DNA of 64,000 nt from Pseudomonas fildesensis (GTDB lineage: Bacteria > Pseudomonadota > Gammaproteobacteria > Pseudomonadales > Pseudomonadaceae): positions 248,001 through 312,000 of the forward strand of contig NZ_LFMW01000039.1 of assembly GCF_001050345.1 (NCBI RefSeq), in the 5' to 3' direction. Below, one piece after another: positions 1 to 7,492 of this stretch. Position numbers and translations under genes: made by a program. Under the pieces are notes generated by a model. The model saw only the letters and a list, made by a program, of their open reading frames with translations. It was not told where the DNA came from and did not search any database. Each line of letters starts with the position of its first letter. Positions within the stretch are counted from its first letter, which is position 1.

Positions 1-1
1 C

Positions 2-169
2 TCACGGATGGCGCAGGTGCATGTGCGGATTGTCGAGAGTGGTGAAAAAATGGGCGGCATCGGCGAGCCACCGTTACCGGCAGTGGCGCCGGCAGTGGCC
101 AATGCGGTCGCCCAGTTGACCGGCCAGCGTATCCGCAGCCTGCCCTTGAGCCGCTACACCTTCAGTTGA
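2..169 (+). CDS. C-terminal end of a molybdopterin-binding aldehyde/isoquinoline oxidoreductase large subunit (partial)
   Basis: This open frame enters from the left edge and ends in TGA at 169. About 55 residues are visible, including the stretch GGIGEPPLPAVAPAVANAV followed by TGQRIRSLPLS. That is the usual tail of xanthine-dehydrogenase-family molybdopterin-binding subunits (IorB/aldehyde dehydrogenase type), where a GGxGEP loop lies near the molybdenum site. The cytochrome c gene begins 16 bases later on the same strand, as in membrane-linked molybdenum hydroxylase operons. The N-terminus and the small 2Fe-2S subunit are outside the window, so the substrate cannot be judged. Confidence 0.75.
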   Translation, partial: SRMAQVHVRIVESGEKMGGIGEPPLPAVAPAVANAVAQLTGQRIRSLPLSRYTFS

Positions 170-185
170 CCGACAAGGACCGCCC

Positions 186-1526
186 ATGAGCAACCGTCGA
201 TTCGCAAGAACCGCAGGCTGGCTGGCGCTGGCCTGCCTGGTCGCGGCAGGCCTGCTGGCCTGGTACGCCACCCGCCAGCCCGCGTCACCTTTCGCGCAGG
301 AACAAGCTGCCAGCGTCGACCCCTCCCAGGTCAGTCGCGGTGAGTACGTCGCCCGCCTCAGCGACTGCGTGGCCTGTCACAGCCTGGCGGGCAAGGCGCC
401 CTTCGCCGGCGGCCTGGAAATGGCTACGCCGCTGGGCACCATTCACGCCACCAACATTACGCCGGACCACGACACCGGCATCGGCGCCTACAGCCTGGCT
501 GACTTCGACCGCGCCGTGCGCCACGGCGTGGCACCGGGCGGCCGTCGCCTCTACCCGGCCATGCCCTACCCGTCCTACGCCAAGCTGAGCGACGACGATA
601 TCCGCGCGCTGTACACGTTTTTCATGCATGGCGTGCAACCGGCCAAGCAGCCGAATATCCCCAGCGATATCCCCTGGCCGCTCAACCTGCGCTGGCCCAT
701 CGCGCTGTGGAACGGCGTGTTCGCCCCGACGGCGACCTACGCTGCCAAACCCAGCCAGGACGCACTCTGGAACCGCGGCGCCTATATCGTCCAGGGCCCC
801 GGCCACTGCGGCAGTTGCCACACGCCACGCGGCCTGGCCTTTAACGAGAAAGCGCTGGACGAGTCCGGCGCGCCGTTCCTCGCCGGCGCCCTGCTCGATG
901 GCTGGTACGCACCCAGCCTGCGCCAGGATCACAACACCGGTTTGGCGCGCTGGAGCGAGCCGCAGATCGTCCAGTTCCTCAAGACTGGACGCAACCTGCA
1001 CGCTGTGGTCTACGGCTCGATGGCCGAAGCCTTCAACAACTCCACCCAGTTCATGCAGGACGAGGACCTCGCGGCCATCGCCCGTTATCTCAAGTCACTG
1101 CCCGGCGACCCACGGCGCGACGGCACGCCTTGGCAGTACGTGAACGCCGATACGCATCAGGACATCCCAGGCGCCCACACCTACGCGACACGCTGCGCCT
1201 CCTGCCATGGCCTGGACGGCAAGGGCCAGCCCGAGTGGATGCCCCCTCTGGCCGGCGCCACATCGGCACTGGCCAAGGAAAACGCGTCCGCGATCAACAT
1301 CACCCTCAATGGCTCACAGCGCATCATCACCGCCGGCGTGCCGGATGCCTACCGTATGCCAGCGTTTCGTGAGCAATTGTCCGACGAGGAAATTGCCCAA
1401 GTACTGAGCTACGTGCGCAGCACCTGGGGCAACCACGGTGACGCGGTCGACGCCAAGGCGGTAGGCAAGCTTCGCGGGCATACGGACCCGGCCAGCAGCA
1501 GTCCGATTATTTTGCAGATGCGTTGA
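186..1526 (+). CDS. Triheme cytochrome c subunit of a periplasmic aldehyde/alcohol dehydrogenase
   Basis: The protein has 446 residues and opens with an N-terminal membrane anchor or signal (residues about 10-28, LALACLVAAGLLAWY). Three CxxCH heme c motifs follow: CVACH near residue 61, CGSCH near 207 and CASCH near 338. This three-domain layout and length fit the cytochrome c subunits that pass electrons from molybdenum or PQQ dehydrogenases to the quinone pool or terminal oxidases. The gene starts 16 bases after the molybdenum subunit stop, so the two are probably co-transcribed. It most likely acts as electron acceptor for that upstream enzyme in the periplasm. The substrate is unknown. 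Confidence 0.9.
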   Translation: MSNRRFARTAGWLALACLVAAGLLAWYATRQPASPFAQEQAASVDPSQVSRGEYVARLSDCVACHSLAGKAPFAGGLEMATPLGTIHATNITPDHDTGIGAYSLADFDRAVRHGVAPGGRRLYPAMPYPSYAKLSDDDIRALYTFFMHGVQPAKQPNIPSDIPWPLNLRWPIALWNGVFAPTATYAAKPSQDALWNRGAYIVQGPGHCGSCHTPRGLAFNEKALDESGAPFLAGALLDGWYAPSLRQDHNTGLARWSEPQIVQFLKTGRNLHAVVYGSMAEAFNNSTQFMQDEDLAAIARYLKSLPGDPRRDGTPWQYVNADTHQDIPGAHTYATRCASCHGLDGKGQPEWMPPLAGATSALAKENASAINITLNGSQRIITAGVPDAYRMPAFREQLSDEEIAQVLSYVRSTWGNHGDAVDAKAVGKLRGHTDPASSSPIILQMR

Positions 1527-1534
1527 AGAGGTGC

Positions 1535-1684
1535 TCACTTGCTCTCGTCTGCCTTGCCCTCCTGCATCTGCACCGAGGACTTGCTGCCGCTGGTGTTGTC
1601 CTTGGTGGTGTTCTGCGAACTGTCGAAACAACCGTGCAGCAGGAACACGCTGCACAGGCTCAGGCACAGAGTGAGTTTTTTCAT
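1535..1684 (-). CDS. Small secreted lipoprotein, 49 residues
   Basis: The chosen ATG at 1684 is preceded by a GGGAGAA ribosome site. It gives a 49-residue protein with a lysine-rich start (MKKL), a short hydrophobic segment and a lipobox LLHGC ending at Cys18. The rest is Ser, Thr, Lys and Asp rich and probably disordered. The reading frame is open for 50 codons further upstream, but that part lacks a ribosome site and would bury the signal peptide. The gene converges on the cytochrome c gene with only 8 bases between stops. The function is unknown; the size and composition resemble small envelope lipoproteins of pseudomonads. Confidence 0.6.
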   Translation of the reverse strand: MKKLTLCLSLCSVFLLHGCFDSSQNTTKDNTSGSKSSVQMQEGKADESK

Positions 1685-1898
1685 GATGGTTCTCCCGCGG
1701 GTAAGGTTCTCAAGGCAAAGACCCTTTTCTATCTGTCTGTAACGACCGCAGGCTCGTTCAACAAAGGCGGGCATTGCCTGACGAGCGGTCGGGCTGCCGA
1801 CGTGTACTAATTTGAACGAATTTGCCCCTGGCACGATCCATACGTAATGACACGAGAAAGGCTTGTGTCCGTCCTATGGCGAGCTTGAGGTGAAGGGC

Positions 1899-2156
1899 AT
1901 GGAAGCGAACAGGCGTGCAACATCAAAACAATTCGACCCGCAAGAAGAACTCACCAGAAACACCGAACTGTTCTATGAGGCTGACCGATTGGAAAAGGCG
2001 GCCTACGACATCATTGGCACCAGCCTGGCCAATGCCGAAGCCTGGCTGCGCTTCAGCGAGGAGAAGCGCGTGGCCGATGCGAAACGAACCGAGGCGTACC
2101 AGGACCTGATGCGCATTCGGCGGAGTGTGTTGGTAGCGCCCAAAGGTTACCCGTAA
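1899..2156 (+). CDS. Small hypothetical protein, 85 residues
   Basis: The ATG at 1899 sits about 9 bases after GAGGTGAAGG, which favours it over an upstream alternative start at 1863. The product is charged and predicted helical (ELFYEADRLEKAAYDIIGTSLANAEAWLRFSEEKR), with no signal peptide or membrane segment. I do not recognise a family. It converges on the HAD-like gene with 16 bases between the two stops. Codon use looks like the neighbours, so it is probably a real small gene, but there is no functional clue. Confidence 0.55.
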   Translation: MEANRRATSKQFDPQEELTRNTELFYEADRLEKAAYDIIGTSLANAEAWLRFSEEKRVADAKRTEAYQDLMRIRRSVLVAPKGYP

Positions 2157-2172
2157 GCGCCACACAGGGGAC

Positions 2173-2760
2173 TCAGGAAGAAAACACTTGCGAGCGTGGC
2201 CGCGAAGGCAGCTTGTAATTGCGCGGTTGCTGGCGGGCAAACTGCGCCTGGACTTGCGCGACGGCATCGAGAACCCGCTGTGCCCAGTTTTCGTCCTGCG
2301 GATCTACCACCACCACGCGAAAACCATGGTCATGGCCTTCACTGCGCACGCCTTCGGAATCATCGACATGCAAGTCGATATCAAATGCCGGCGGAAATTT
2401 GGAGGGGGCGTTCGACAGCCCACGCACAGCCAGGGCGCGGTTATGCAGCACGCTATTGACCACGCCGTCGACACGGATGCCGTACAGCAAAAGCCAACGG
2501 CGGATGTAGGACGGCGTGCGACCGGACGAGGTGTAGACCCAGACACTACAGCCCTGGCGGCGCAGCTCGCGAGTCAGGGAGCGTGTGCCCATGCGTAACG
2601 GCTCACCGAGCCAACGGTGAACGCAGGCCGGCAGCCGGCTGTGCTCAACGGCGCTATGGTGGAGCTGACAGGCCAATGTATCGTCGATATCGAACGAAAT
2701 ACGAATGCGCGGGCGCTTGAACAGACGCTGGAGGGTGTCGAGCACTGAATAGGTTCCCAT
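2173..2760 (-). CDS. HAD-superfamily-like hydrolase, 195 residues
   Basis: Motif I of haloacid-dehalogenase phosphatases is clear near residue 25 (SFDIDDTLA, the DxDxT nucleophile). A motif-II-like serine/threonine lies in WVYTSSGRT near residue 76, and an acidic motif IV in DIDLHVDDSEG near residue 128. The metal-binding and nucleophile residues therefore look intact, and it is probably an active cytosolic phosphatase or a nucleic-acid-end-type hydrolase of the small HAD class. The ATG at 2760 overlaps the stop of the upstream Fic-like gene (TGATG), so the two are translationally coupled and may act together. The substrate is unknown. Confidence 0.7.
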   Translation of the reverse strand: MGTYSVLDTLQRLFKRPRIRISFDIDDTLACQLHHSAVEHSRLPACVHRWLGEPLRMGTRSLTRELRRQGCSVWVYTSSGRTPSYIRRWLLLYGIRVDGVVNSVLHNRALAVRGLSNAPSKFPPAFDIDLHVDDSEGVRSEGHDHGFRVVVVDPQDENWAQRVLDAVAQVQAQFARQQPRNYKLPSRPRSQVFSS

Positions 2761-3464
2761 CAAAGGCCTCCCTGAAAGACAGGCATGGGGGTGTCGTGCA
2801 GAAAAAACTTCCTGGGATCGGGGGCTTGCTCTTCCAGGAAAGCGGCGTATTTTTTCTTGATCTTGGGCAATTCGTACAAAGCCTTGACGCCATGTTTGGC
2901 GGAGTTGCGAATGACCGAAGACGGGTTGAAGTAGCCCTCGGCGTTTTCCAGCGTGAGCACGAACGGGGGCAGCCCGGCACGCATGAGCAAATAGCTGACA
3001 ATCAGCGATCCACTGCGGTTGTTGCCTTCAATGAACAACTGCGGCTTGCTGAGGATTCGGACATAGACACCGGCCGCACGCTTCCAGACTGACTCGCTGC
3101 GATACGCGCAATACCAATTGAACAGGTCCTTTATGCCGCCCTCCACGTTGTTGAAGAAGTGCTCCTCGGTCGCCGCCAGGTGCTGGGCATATTCCAGCCG
3201 GCGCACCGGGTCGCGGCCACAGAGCACGGTGGCGTTGATCTCCAGCATCAGGTCCAGTTGCTGAAGGTCAAACAGGTCGACGCCGCGTGCGACGTAGTCG
3301 TCAATCAGCGCATACCCTTCAAGCACATTCTGCAGCACCTCGTCGGTCAAGGGGTCGCGCGGCTCTGTGAAGTGCTGGCTGAGCGCGGCAAAGCGGCCCT
3401 GCACTTCACGCAGGGCACGTTCGATCGCGGTTAAATCAAGACGACGCGTTGCAGACATTGGCAT
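2760..3464 (-). CDS. Fic-fold-like protein with a degenerate active-site motif
   Basis: The 234-residue protein contains PQLFIEGNNRSGSL near residues 150-163. This aligns with the Fic signature HPFx(D/E)GNGRxxR but has Gln in place of the catalytic His and lacks the second Arg. The surrounding helices and the hydrophobic stretch IVSYLLMRAGLPPFVL after the motif also fit a Fic domain. Fic enzymes transfer AMP or other phosphate-containing groups to proteins. With the His missing, this one may be inactive, use another chemistry or only bind nucleotide. I chose the ATG at 3464 because an AGGG lies 10 bases upstream; a longer start at 3524 would overlap pstB. It is followed by the coupled HAD gene. 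Confidence 0.55.
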   Translation of the reverse strand: MPMSATRRLDLTAIERALREVQGRFAALSQHFTEPRDPLTDEVLQNVLEGYALIDDYVARGVDLFDLQQLDLMLEINATVLCGRDPVRRLEYAQHLAATEEHFFNNVEGGIKDLFNWYCAYRSESVWKRAAGVYVRILSKPQLFIEGNNRSGSLIVSYLLMRAGLPPFVLTLENAEGYFNPSSVIRNSAKHGVKALYELPKIKKKYAAFLEEQAPDPRKFFLHDTPMPVFQGGL

Positions 3465-3495
3465 TACTGGGTAACCCTGGATAAGAAGGTGTGGC

Positions 3496-4314
3496 TTAGC
3501 TGAATTTGCCGCTGATGTAGTCACCGGTCATTTGTTCGCGCGGGTTGTCGAAAATCTGCGCCGTCGGGCCCATCTCCACCAGGTAGCCGGTGCGCGTCCC
3601 CTGGGAAATATCCACCGAGAAGAACGCCGTCGTATCCGCCACACGGATCGCCTGCTGCATGTTATGGGTAACCAGCGCGATGGTGTAGTCCTTCTTCAAC
3701 TCAACCATCAATTCTTCGACCCGGCGCGTTGCGATCGGGTCGAGCGCCGAACAGGGCTCATCCAGCAACAGCACTTCCGGTTCAGTCGCGATGGCACGGG
3801 CAATACACAGACGTTGCTGCTGGCCGCCGGAGAGCGACAGGCCGCTGACCTTGAGCTTGTCCTTGACTTCATCCCACAACGCAGCGCCCTGCAGCGCGTG
3901 CTTCACGCGGTCGCCCAGGTCGCCTTTGTAGCGATTGAGGCGCAGGCCAAAGGCGACGTTGTCGAAAATGCTCATCGAGAACGGGTTCGGCTGTTGGAAC
4001 ACCATGCCGATGTAGCGGCGCACGACCACGGGATCAACGCCCTTGCCGTAGACGTCCTGCCCGAGGAAATGCACATGCCCCTCGAAACGAAAGCCTTTGA
4101 CCAGGTCGTTCATGCGGTTGAGGCTGCGCAGCACGGTACTTTTGCCGCAGCCCGAAGGCCCGATGAAGCCGGTGATCTTGTTCTTTTCGATTGGCACATG
4201 GCTGTCACGTACAGCCATAAAGTTGCCGTAGAAAATCTTGTCCAGTTTGCAGTCCATGACTACAGGTTCCTGGGTGACAAACGGAGCAGCTATTTGCGCA
4301 GTGGATACGTTCAA
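3496..4314 (-). CDS. pstB: Phosphate ABC transporter ATP-binding protein PstB
   Basis: This is a 272-residue ATPase with Walker A GPSGCGKST near residue 53, Q-loop VFQQPNPFSMS, signature LSGGQQQR and Walker B VLLLDEPCSALDP. The PNPF and DEPCSALDP stretches are typical of PstB. It energises phosphate import through PstC/PstA at the inner membrane. The first in-frame start is a TTG at 4314 with GGGAG about 10 bases upstream; an ATG at 4257 (MDCKLDKIFYG) is an alternative. It follows pstA in the same operon. No phoU follows it, unlike the usual pst-phoU layout, and its sequence differs from the PstB I expect of the main pseudomonad system. Confidence 0.93.
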   Translation of the reverse strand: MNVSTAQIAAPFVTQEPVVMDCKLDKIFYGNFMAVRDSHVPIEKNKITGFIGPSGCGKSTVLRSLNRMNDLVKGFRFEGHVHFLGQDVYGKGVDPVVVRRYIGMVFQQPNPFSMSIFDNVAFGLRLNRYKGDLGDRVKHALQGAALWDEVKDKLKVSGLSLSGGQQQRLCIARAIATEPEVLLLDEPCSALDPIATRRVEELMVELKKDYTIALVTHNMQQAIRVADTTAFFSVDISQGTRTGYLVEMGPTAQIFDNPREQMTGDYISGKFS

Positions 4315-4333
4315 AATTCAGATGCTCCCGTTT

Positions 4334-5230
4334 TCAATACTTAGGCTTGCCGAAAATACGGCTGACAATGTTCACGACCAGCACGATCATCACCAGCACC
4401 AGCGAGGCTGCCCATGCGAGCTCAAGCTGGTTGTCGAAGGGCATGCCGGAGAAGTTGTAAATCAGCACGGCCAGCGATGCCGTGGGATTCATCACCGCCA
4501 GGCTGCCGTCGTGGTAGATCCAGTAGTTGCTGAACAGCGCGGTAAACAGCAAGGGGGCGGTCTCGCCCGCGGCGCGTGCCACGGCCAGCATTACGCCGGT
4601 GAGGATCGCCGGCATGCCGGTCGGCAAGATAATTTTCCAAATAACCTGCGAGCGGGTGCAGCCCATGCCATAGGCGGCGTCCTTCATGACCTTGGGCACC
4701 ATCCTCATCGACTCTTCAGCCGTTAGCACGACGATGGGCAACATCAGTACCGCCAGTGCCACGCCCCCTGCCGGTGCCGAGTAGGTCCCGGTGGTCATGA
4801 CGACCAAGGCGTAGGCAAATACCCCGGCCAGAATGGAAGGCAGGCCGGTGAGCATCTTGGCGGCAAAACGCGAGGCGTTTGCCAGCTTGCTGTCGGGGCC
4901 CAGTTCAGCCAGGAAGATGGCTGCCATGATGCCAACCGGCACCGCGATCGCGGCCGCGATACCGACCATCACAAAGGTACCGGCCATCGCGTTGCCGAAC
5001 CCGCCGCCCGTCTCGAAGCCCGTGGGCGGCAGCTCGGTGAACACCTCCAGGCTCAGGCGTGCCCCGCCCCGCGTGATCAGCATGTAAAGCACGGAAATCA
5101 GCGGCACGCTGGCCAGCAGCGCACCGGTCCAGACCAGCGTGGTCAACACCAGGCTGCGCAGGGCACGACCTTCGAACCGGCGCTGCAGGCTGGGCAAGGT
5201 GGCTATCGGAGAAGTGAGGTTAGTCATCAT
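4334..5230 (-). CDS. pstA: Phosphate ABC transporter permease PstA
   Basis: The protein has 298 residues with about six membrane segments and the EAA-type cytoplasmic loop AAYGMGCTRSQVIWKIILPTGMPAILTGV near residues 185-213, typical of PstA. It pairs with PstC to form the phosphate channel. The start codon overlaps the pstC stop (ATGATGA), which shows translational coupling. Its length is that of the short bacterial PstA type. As I recall, the main pseudomonad PstA is much longer, which suggests that this is a second, accessory phosphate system. Confidence 0.93.
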   Translation of the reverse strand: MMTNLTSPIATLPSLQRRFEGRALRSLVLTTLVWTGALLASVPLISVLYMLITRGGARLSLEVFTELPPTGFETGGGFGNAMAGTFVMVGIAAAIAVPVGIMAAIFLAELGPDSKLANASRFAAKMLTGLPSILAGVFAYALVVMTTGTYSAPAGGVALAVLMLPIVVLTAEESMRMVPKVMKDAAYGMGCTRSQVIWKIILPTGMPAILTGVMLAVARAAGETAPLLFTALFSNYWIYHDGSLAVMNPTASLAVLIYNFSGMPFDNQLELAWAASLVLVMIVLVVNIVSRIFGKPKY

Positions 5231-6192
5231 TTAGTCCCACGTTGGGCATAGACCATAATCATGGAGCCGATGACGTTCACCAGCAGGGTGATGAACATCA
5301 GCACCAGTGCGGCGTACATCAACACCTCGATCTCGTTCGGCCCGGCTTCGGGGAAGTTCAGCGCCAACAAGGCCGCCAGCGTATTGGCCGGAGCAAACAG
5401 AGAAAGGGAAATGTTATTCGCGTTGCCCACCAACATAGCCAGCGCCATGGTTTCACCCAGCGCGCGACCCAGGCCGAGGACCAGGGAGCCAAAAATGCCG
5501 GTAGCAGCAGATGGCACCATCACCTTGAGAATCGCTTCCCAGTGGGTGGTCCCCATGCCGTAGGCAGCCTGCTTGGTTTTCATCGGGACGGCGGTGAGGG
5601 CGTCCTGCGAAACGGCGGCAATGGTCGGCAGAATCATGATGGCCAGTACCAGCGCCGCCGGCAGCAGCCCCGGCCCGCTCAAGGACGTGCCGAAAAAAGG
5701 AATCCAGCCCAATTCGCTGTTCAGCCACGCAGTGAGCGGGCGAATCGCCGGGATCACCACGTAAATCCCCCACAGGCCATACACGACGCTGGGGATGGCT
5801 GCGAGTAATTCGACAATGGTGCGAAACACGGCTGCCAGCTTCGCCGGCAGGAAATCCTGGGTCAGGAAAATCGCCATGCTGACGCCGAAAAAACCCGCGA
5901 TCAGCAACGCGATAAAGGCACTGTAGAGCGTGCCCCAAATGGCTGGCAGAATGCCGTACTTGCCTTGGTTAACGTCCCATACACTGCCGAAAATTACGTC
6001 AAAGCCATGCTTTTCCATGCCTGGAAGGGCTTTGCGTCCCACCTCGAATACCAAGGCGAAGACCAACGCCAGAATCAGTACCACCCCTATTCGCGCAAGC
6101 GCACGGAAGGTGCGATCAACCAGGAAATCCTTCGTAGAGGGCGGTTGGCAGGCGGAATCCGGGTTAACCGGTACGACAAAAGGTGTGTTCAT
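5227..6192 (-). CDS. pstC: Phosphate ABC transporter permease PstC
   Basis: The 321-residue inner-membrane protein has about six to seven membrane segments and the permease loop QAAYGMGTTHWEAILKVMVPSAATGIFG near residues 205-232. PELLAAIPSVVYGLWGIYV-type residues precede it, as in PstC. It lies downstream of pstS, separated by 74 bases that contain a strong imperfect hairpin, and overlaps pstA. It forms the transmembrane path for phosphate delivered by PstS. The protein has the short standard length, without the large periplasmic insertion I associate with the main pseudomonad PstC. Confidence 0.93.
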   Translation of the reverse strand: MNTPFVVPVNPDSACQPPSTKDFLVDRTFRALARIGVVLILALVFALVFEVGRKALPGMEKHGFDVIFGSVWDVNQGKYGILPAIWGTLYSAFIALLIAGFFGVSMAIFLTQDFLPAKLAAVFRTIVELLAAIPSVVYGLWGIYVVIPAIRPLTAWLNSELGWIPFFGTSLSGPGLLPAALVLAIMILPTIAAVSQDALTAVPMKTKQAAYGMGTTHWEAILKVMVPSAATGIFGSLVLGLGRALGETMALAMLVGNANNISLSLFAPANTLAALLALNFPEAGPNEIEVLMYAALVLMFITLLVNVIGSMIMVYAQRGTK

Positions 6193-6218
6193 TGGCTAAT
6201 TCCGGAACAGGGGGGAAA

Positions 6219-6254
6219 CTCTCCCGGCGTGGCTGAGCGCCCACACCGAGAGAG
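6219..6254. repeat. Inverted repeat between pstS and pstC
   Basis: An imperfect stem of CTCTC, CGG and GTGG pairs with CCAC, CCG and GAGAG around an 8-base loop, with two single mismatches. It lies 12 bases after the pstS stop in transcription order and has no U-tract. A plausible role, by analogy with hairpins between the binding-protein gene and the permease gene in many ABC operons, is to stabilise pstS mRNA and lower pstCAB expression. Confidence 0.6.
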
Positions 6255-6266
6255 GCCTCACGAGCG

Positions 6267-7298
6267 TTACTGAATGTTGGCGGACGCTTTGCGAACCTGA
6301 TCGACAACCGATTTCGGCAGCGGGATGTAGCCCATCGAGTCGGCGATTTTCTGACCTTCGGTCAGGCTGTACTCGACCATTTCACGCATGGCCTTGGCCT
6401 TGGCCGGGTTGCCGTTGTCCTTGCGGAAGATCATCCAGGTGTAGGACGTGATCGGGTAGGACTTGGCGCCATCCGGATCCGGCAGCCAGGCCACCAGGCT
6501 TTCCGGCATTTTCACCGCAGCCAGGGCTTCGGCACCGCTTTCTGCGTTTGGCACAACGTAATGACCGGCCTTGTTCTGCAACTGGGCAAAGTCAACCTTG
6601 GCCAGTTTGGCGAAGCCGTATTCGATGTAGCCGATGGCACCCGGGGTCTGGCGTACGGTGGCGGTTACACCATCGTTTTTAGGCGACTTGATGAACTTGT
6701 CGCTGGCTGGCCAGTTGACGGTGTTGCCTTCACCCAATGCCGATTTGAACTCTGGGTTGATAGAAGCCAGATGCTTGGTGAAGACCGCAGTGGTACCGCT
6801 GGAATCTGCACGCACCACCACGGTGATCGGCGTATCGGACAGTTTCAGGTCCGGGTTGGCGGCGACGATCTGCGGATCGTTCCACTTGGTGATCTTGCCC
6901 AGGAAGATGTTGGAGTAAACGTCGCGTGGCAGCTTCAGACCCTTGGGATTGCCCGGCAGGTTATAGGCCAGCACGATTTCACCGGCAGTCATCGGCAGCA
7001 ACTGCACGCCTTCGGCAACCTTGGCGATGTCTTCGTCTTTCATGGCCGAGTCACTGGCTGCGAAATCGACGGTTTTGTTCAGGAAGTCCTGTACACCCGC
7101 GCCGCTGCCCTTGGATTGGTAATCCACAGTGACACCCGCGGTTTTTTTGCTGAAATCCTTGAACCAGGTCAGGTAGATCGGGGCCGGGAAGCTCGCGCCT
7201 GAACCTGTCAGACGGACACTTTCCTCAGCAAAAACCATCGAGGTTGCACAAAGAGAGACCGTAACGGCGAGCGCAGCAGACTTCATCAAACTTTTCAT
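6267..7298 (-). CDS. pstS: Periplasmic phosphate-binding protein PstS
   Basis: The 343-residue protein has a signal peptide (MKSLMKSAALAVTVSLCATSM, cleavage probably after VFA near residue 24). The mature N-terminus ESVRLTGSGASFPAPIYLTW is a classic PstS start, where TGSGASFPAP binds phosphate. SKGSGAGVQDF, the VVRADSSGTTAVFTKHL loop and GAIGYIEYG are further phosphate-site motifs. It is the first gene of pstSCAB and lies behind a candidate Pho box, so it should be induced when phosphate is scarce. It captures phosphate in the periplasm for PstCAB. Confidence 0.95.
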   Translation of the reverse strand: MKSLMKSAALAVTVSLCATSMVFAEESVRLTGSGASFPAPIYLTWFKDFSKKTAGVTVDYQSKGSGAGVQDFLNKTVDFAASDSAMKDEDIAKVAEGVQLLPMTAGEIVLAYNLPGNPKGLKLPRDVYSNIFLGKITKWNDPQIVAANPDLKLSDTPITVVVRADSSGTTAVFTKHLASINPEFKSALGEGNTVNWPASDKFIKSPKNDGVTATVRQTPGAIGYIEYGFAKLAKVDFAQLQNKAGHYVVPNAESGAEALAAVKMPESLVAWLPDPDGAKSYPITSYTWMIFRKDNGNPAKAKAMREMVEYSLTEGQKIADSMGYIPLPKSVVDQVRKASANIQ

Positions 7299-7346
7299 CG
7301 AAGGAACTCATTGTGATAACGGGCTCCCGCACTTTGCAGCAGACTT

Positions 7347-7375
7347 GTTACGCTTTTATGAACGTTGAGTGGCAG
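7347..7375 (-). promoter_or_regulatory. Candidate Pho box (PhoB site) of pstSCAB
   Basis: On the minus strand three 7-base half-sites are spaced by 4 A/T-rich bases: CTGCCAC, CGTTCAT and GCGTAAC, with spacers TCAA and AAAA. The 11-base period and the first two half-sites (5 of 7 matches each to CTGTCAT) fit PhoB sites; the third is weak. The site lies about 50-75 bases upstream of the pstS start codon, where PhoB would replace a -35 element. Confidence 0.6.
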
Positions 7376-7492
7376 GTACCCTCGAACCCTGTTTTTTTGC
7401 CTCAGCAAGGCCTTTTGAGGTGAGTGGCTGGCTTTCGCACCGTAGAATATCGACGCAAATCAATTTCTAGCGACTGTAAAAGGGCATAAAGC

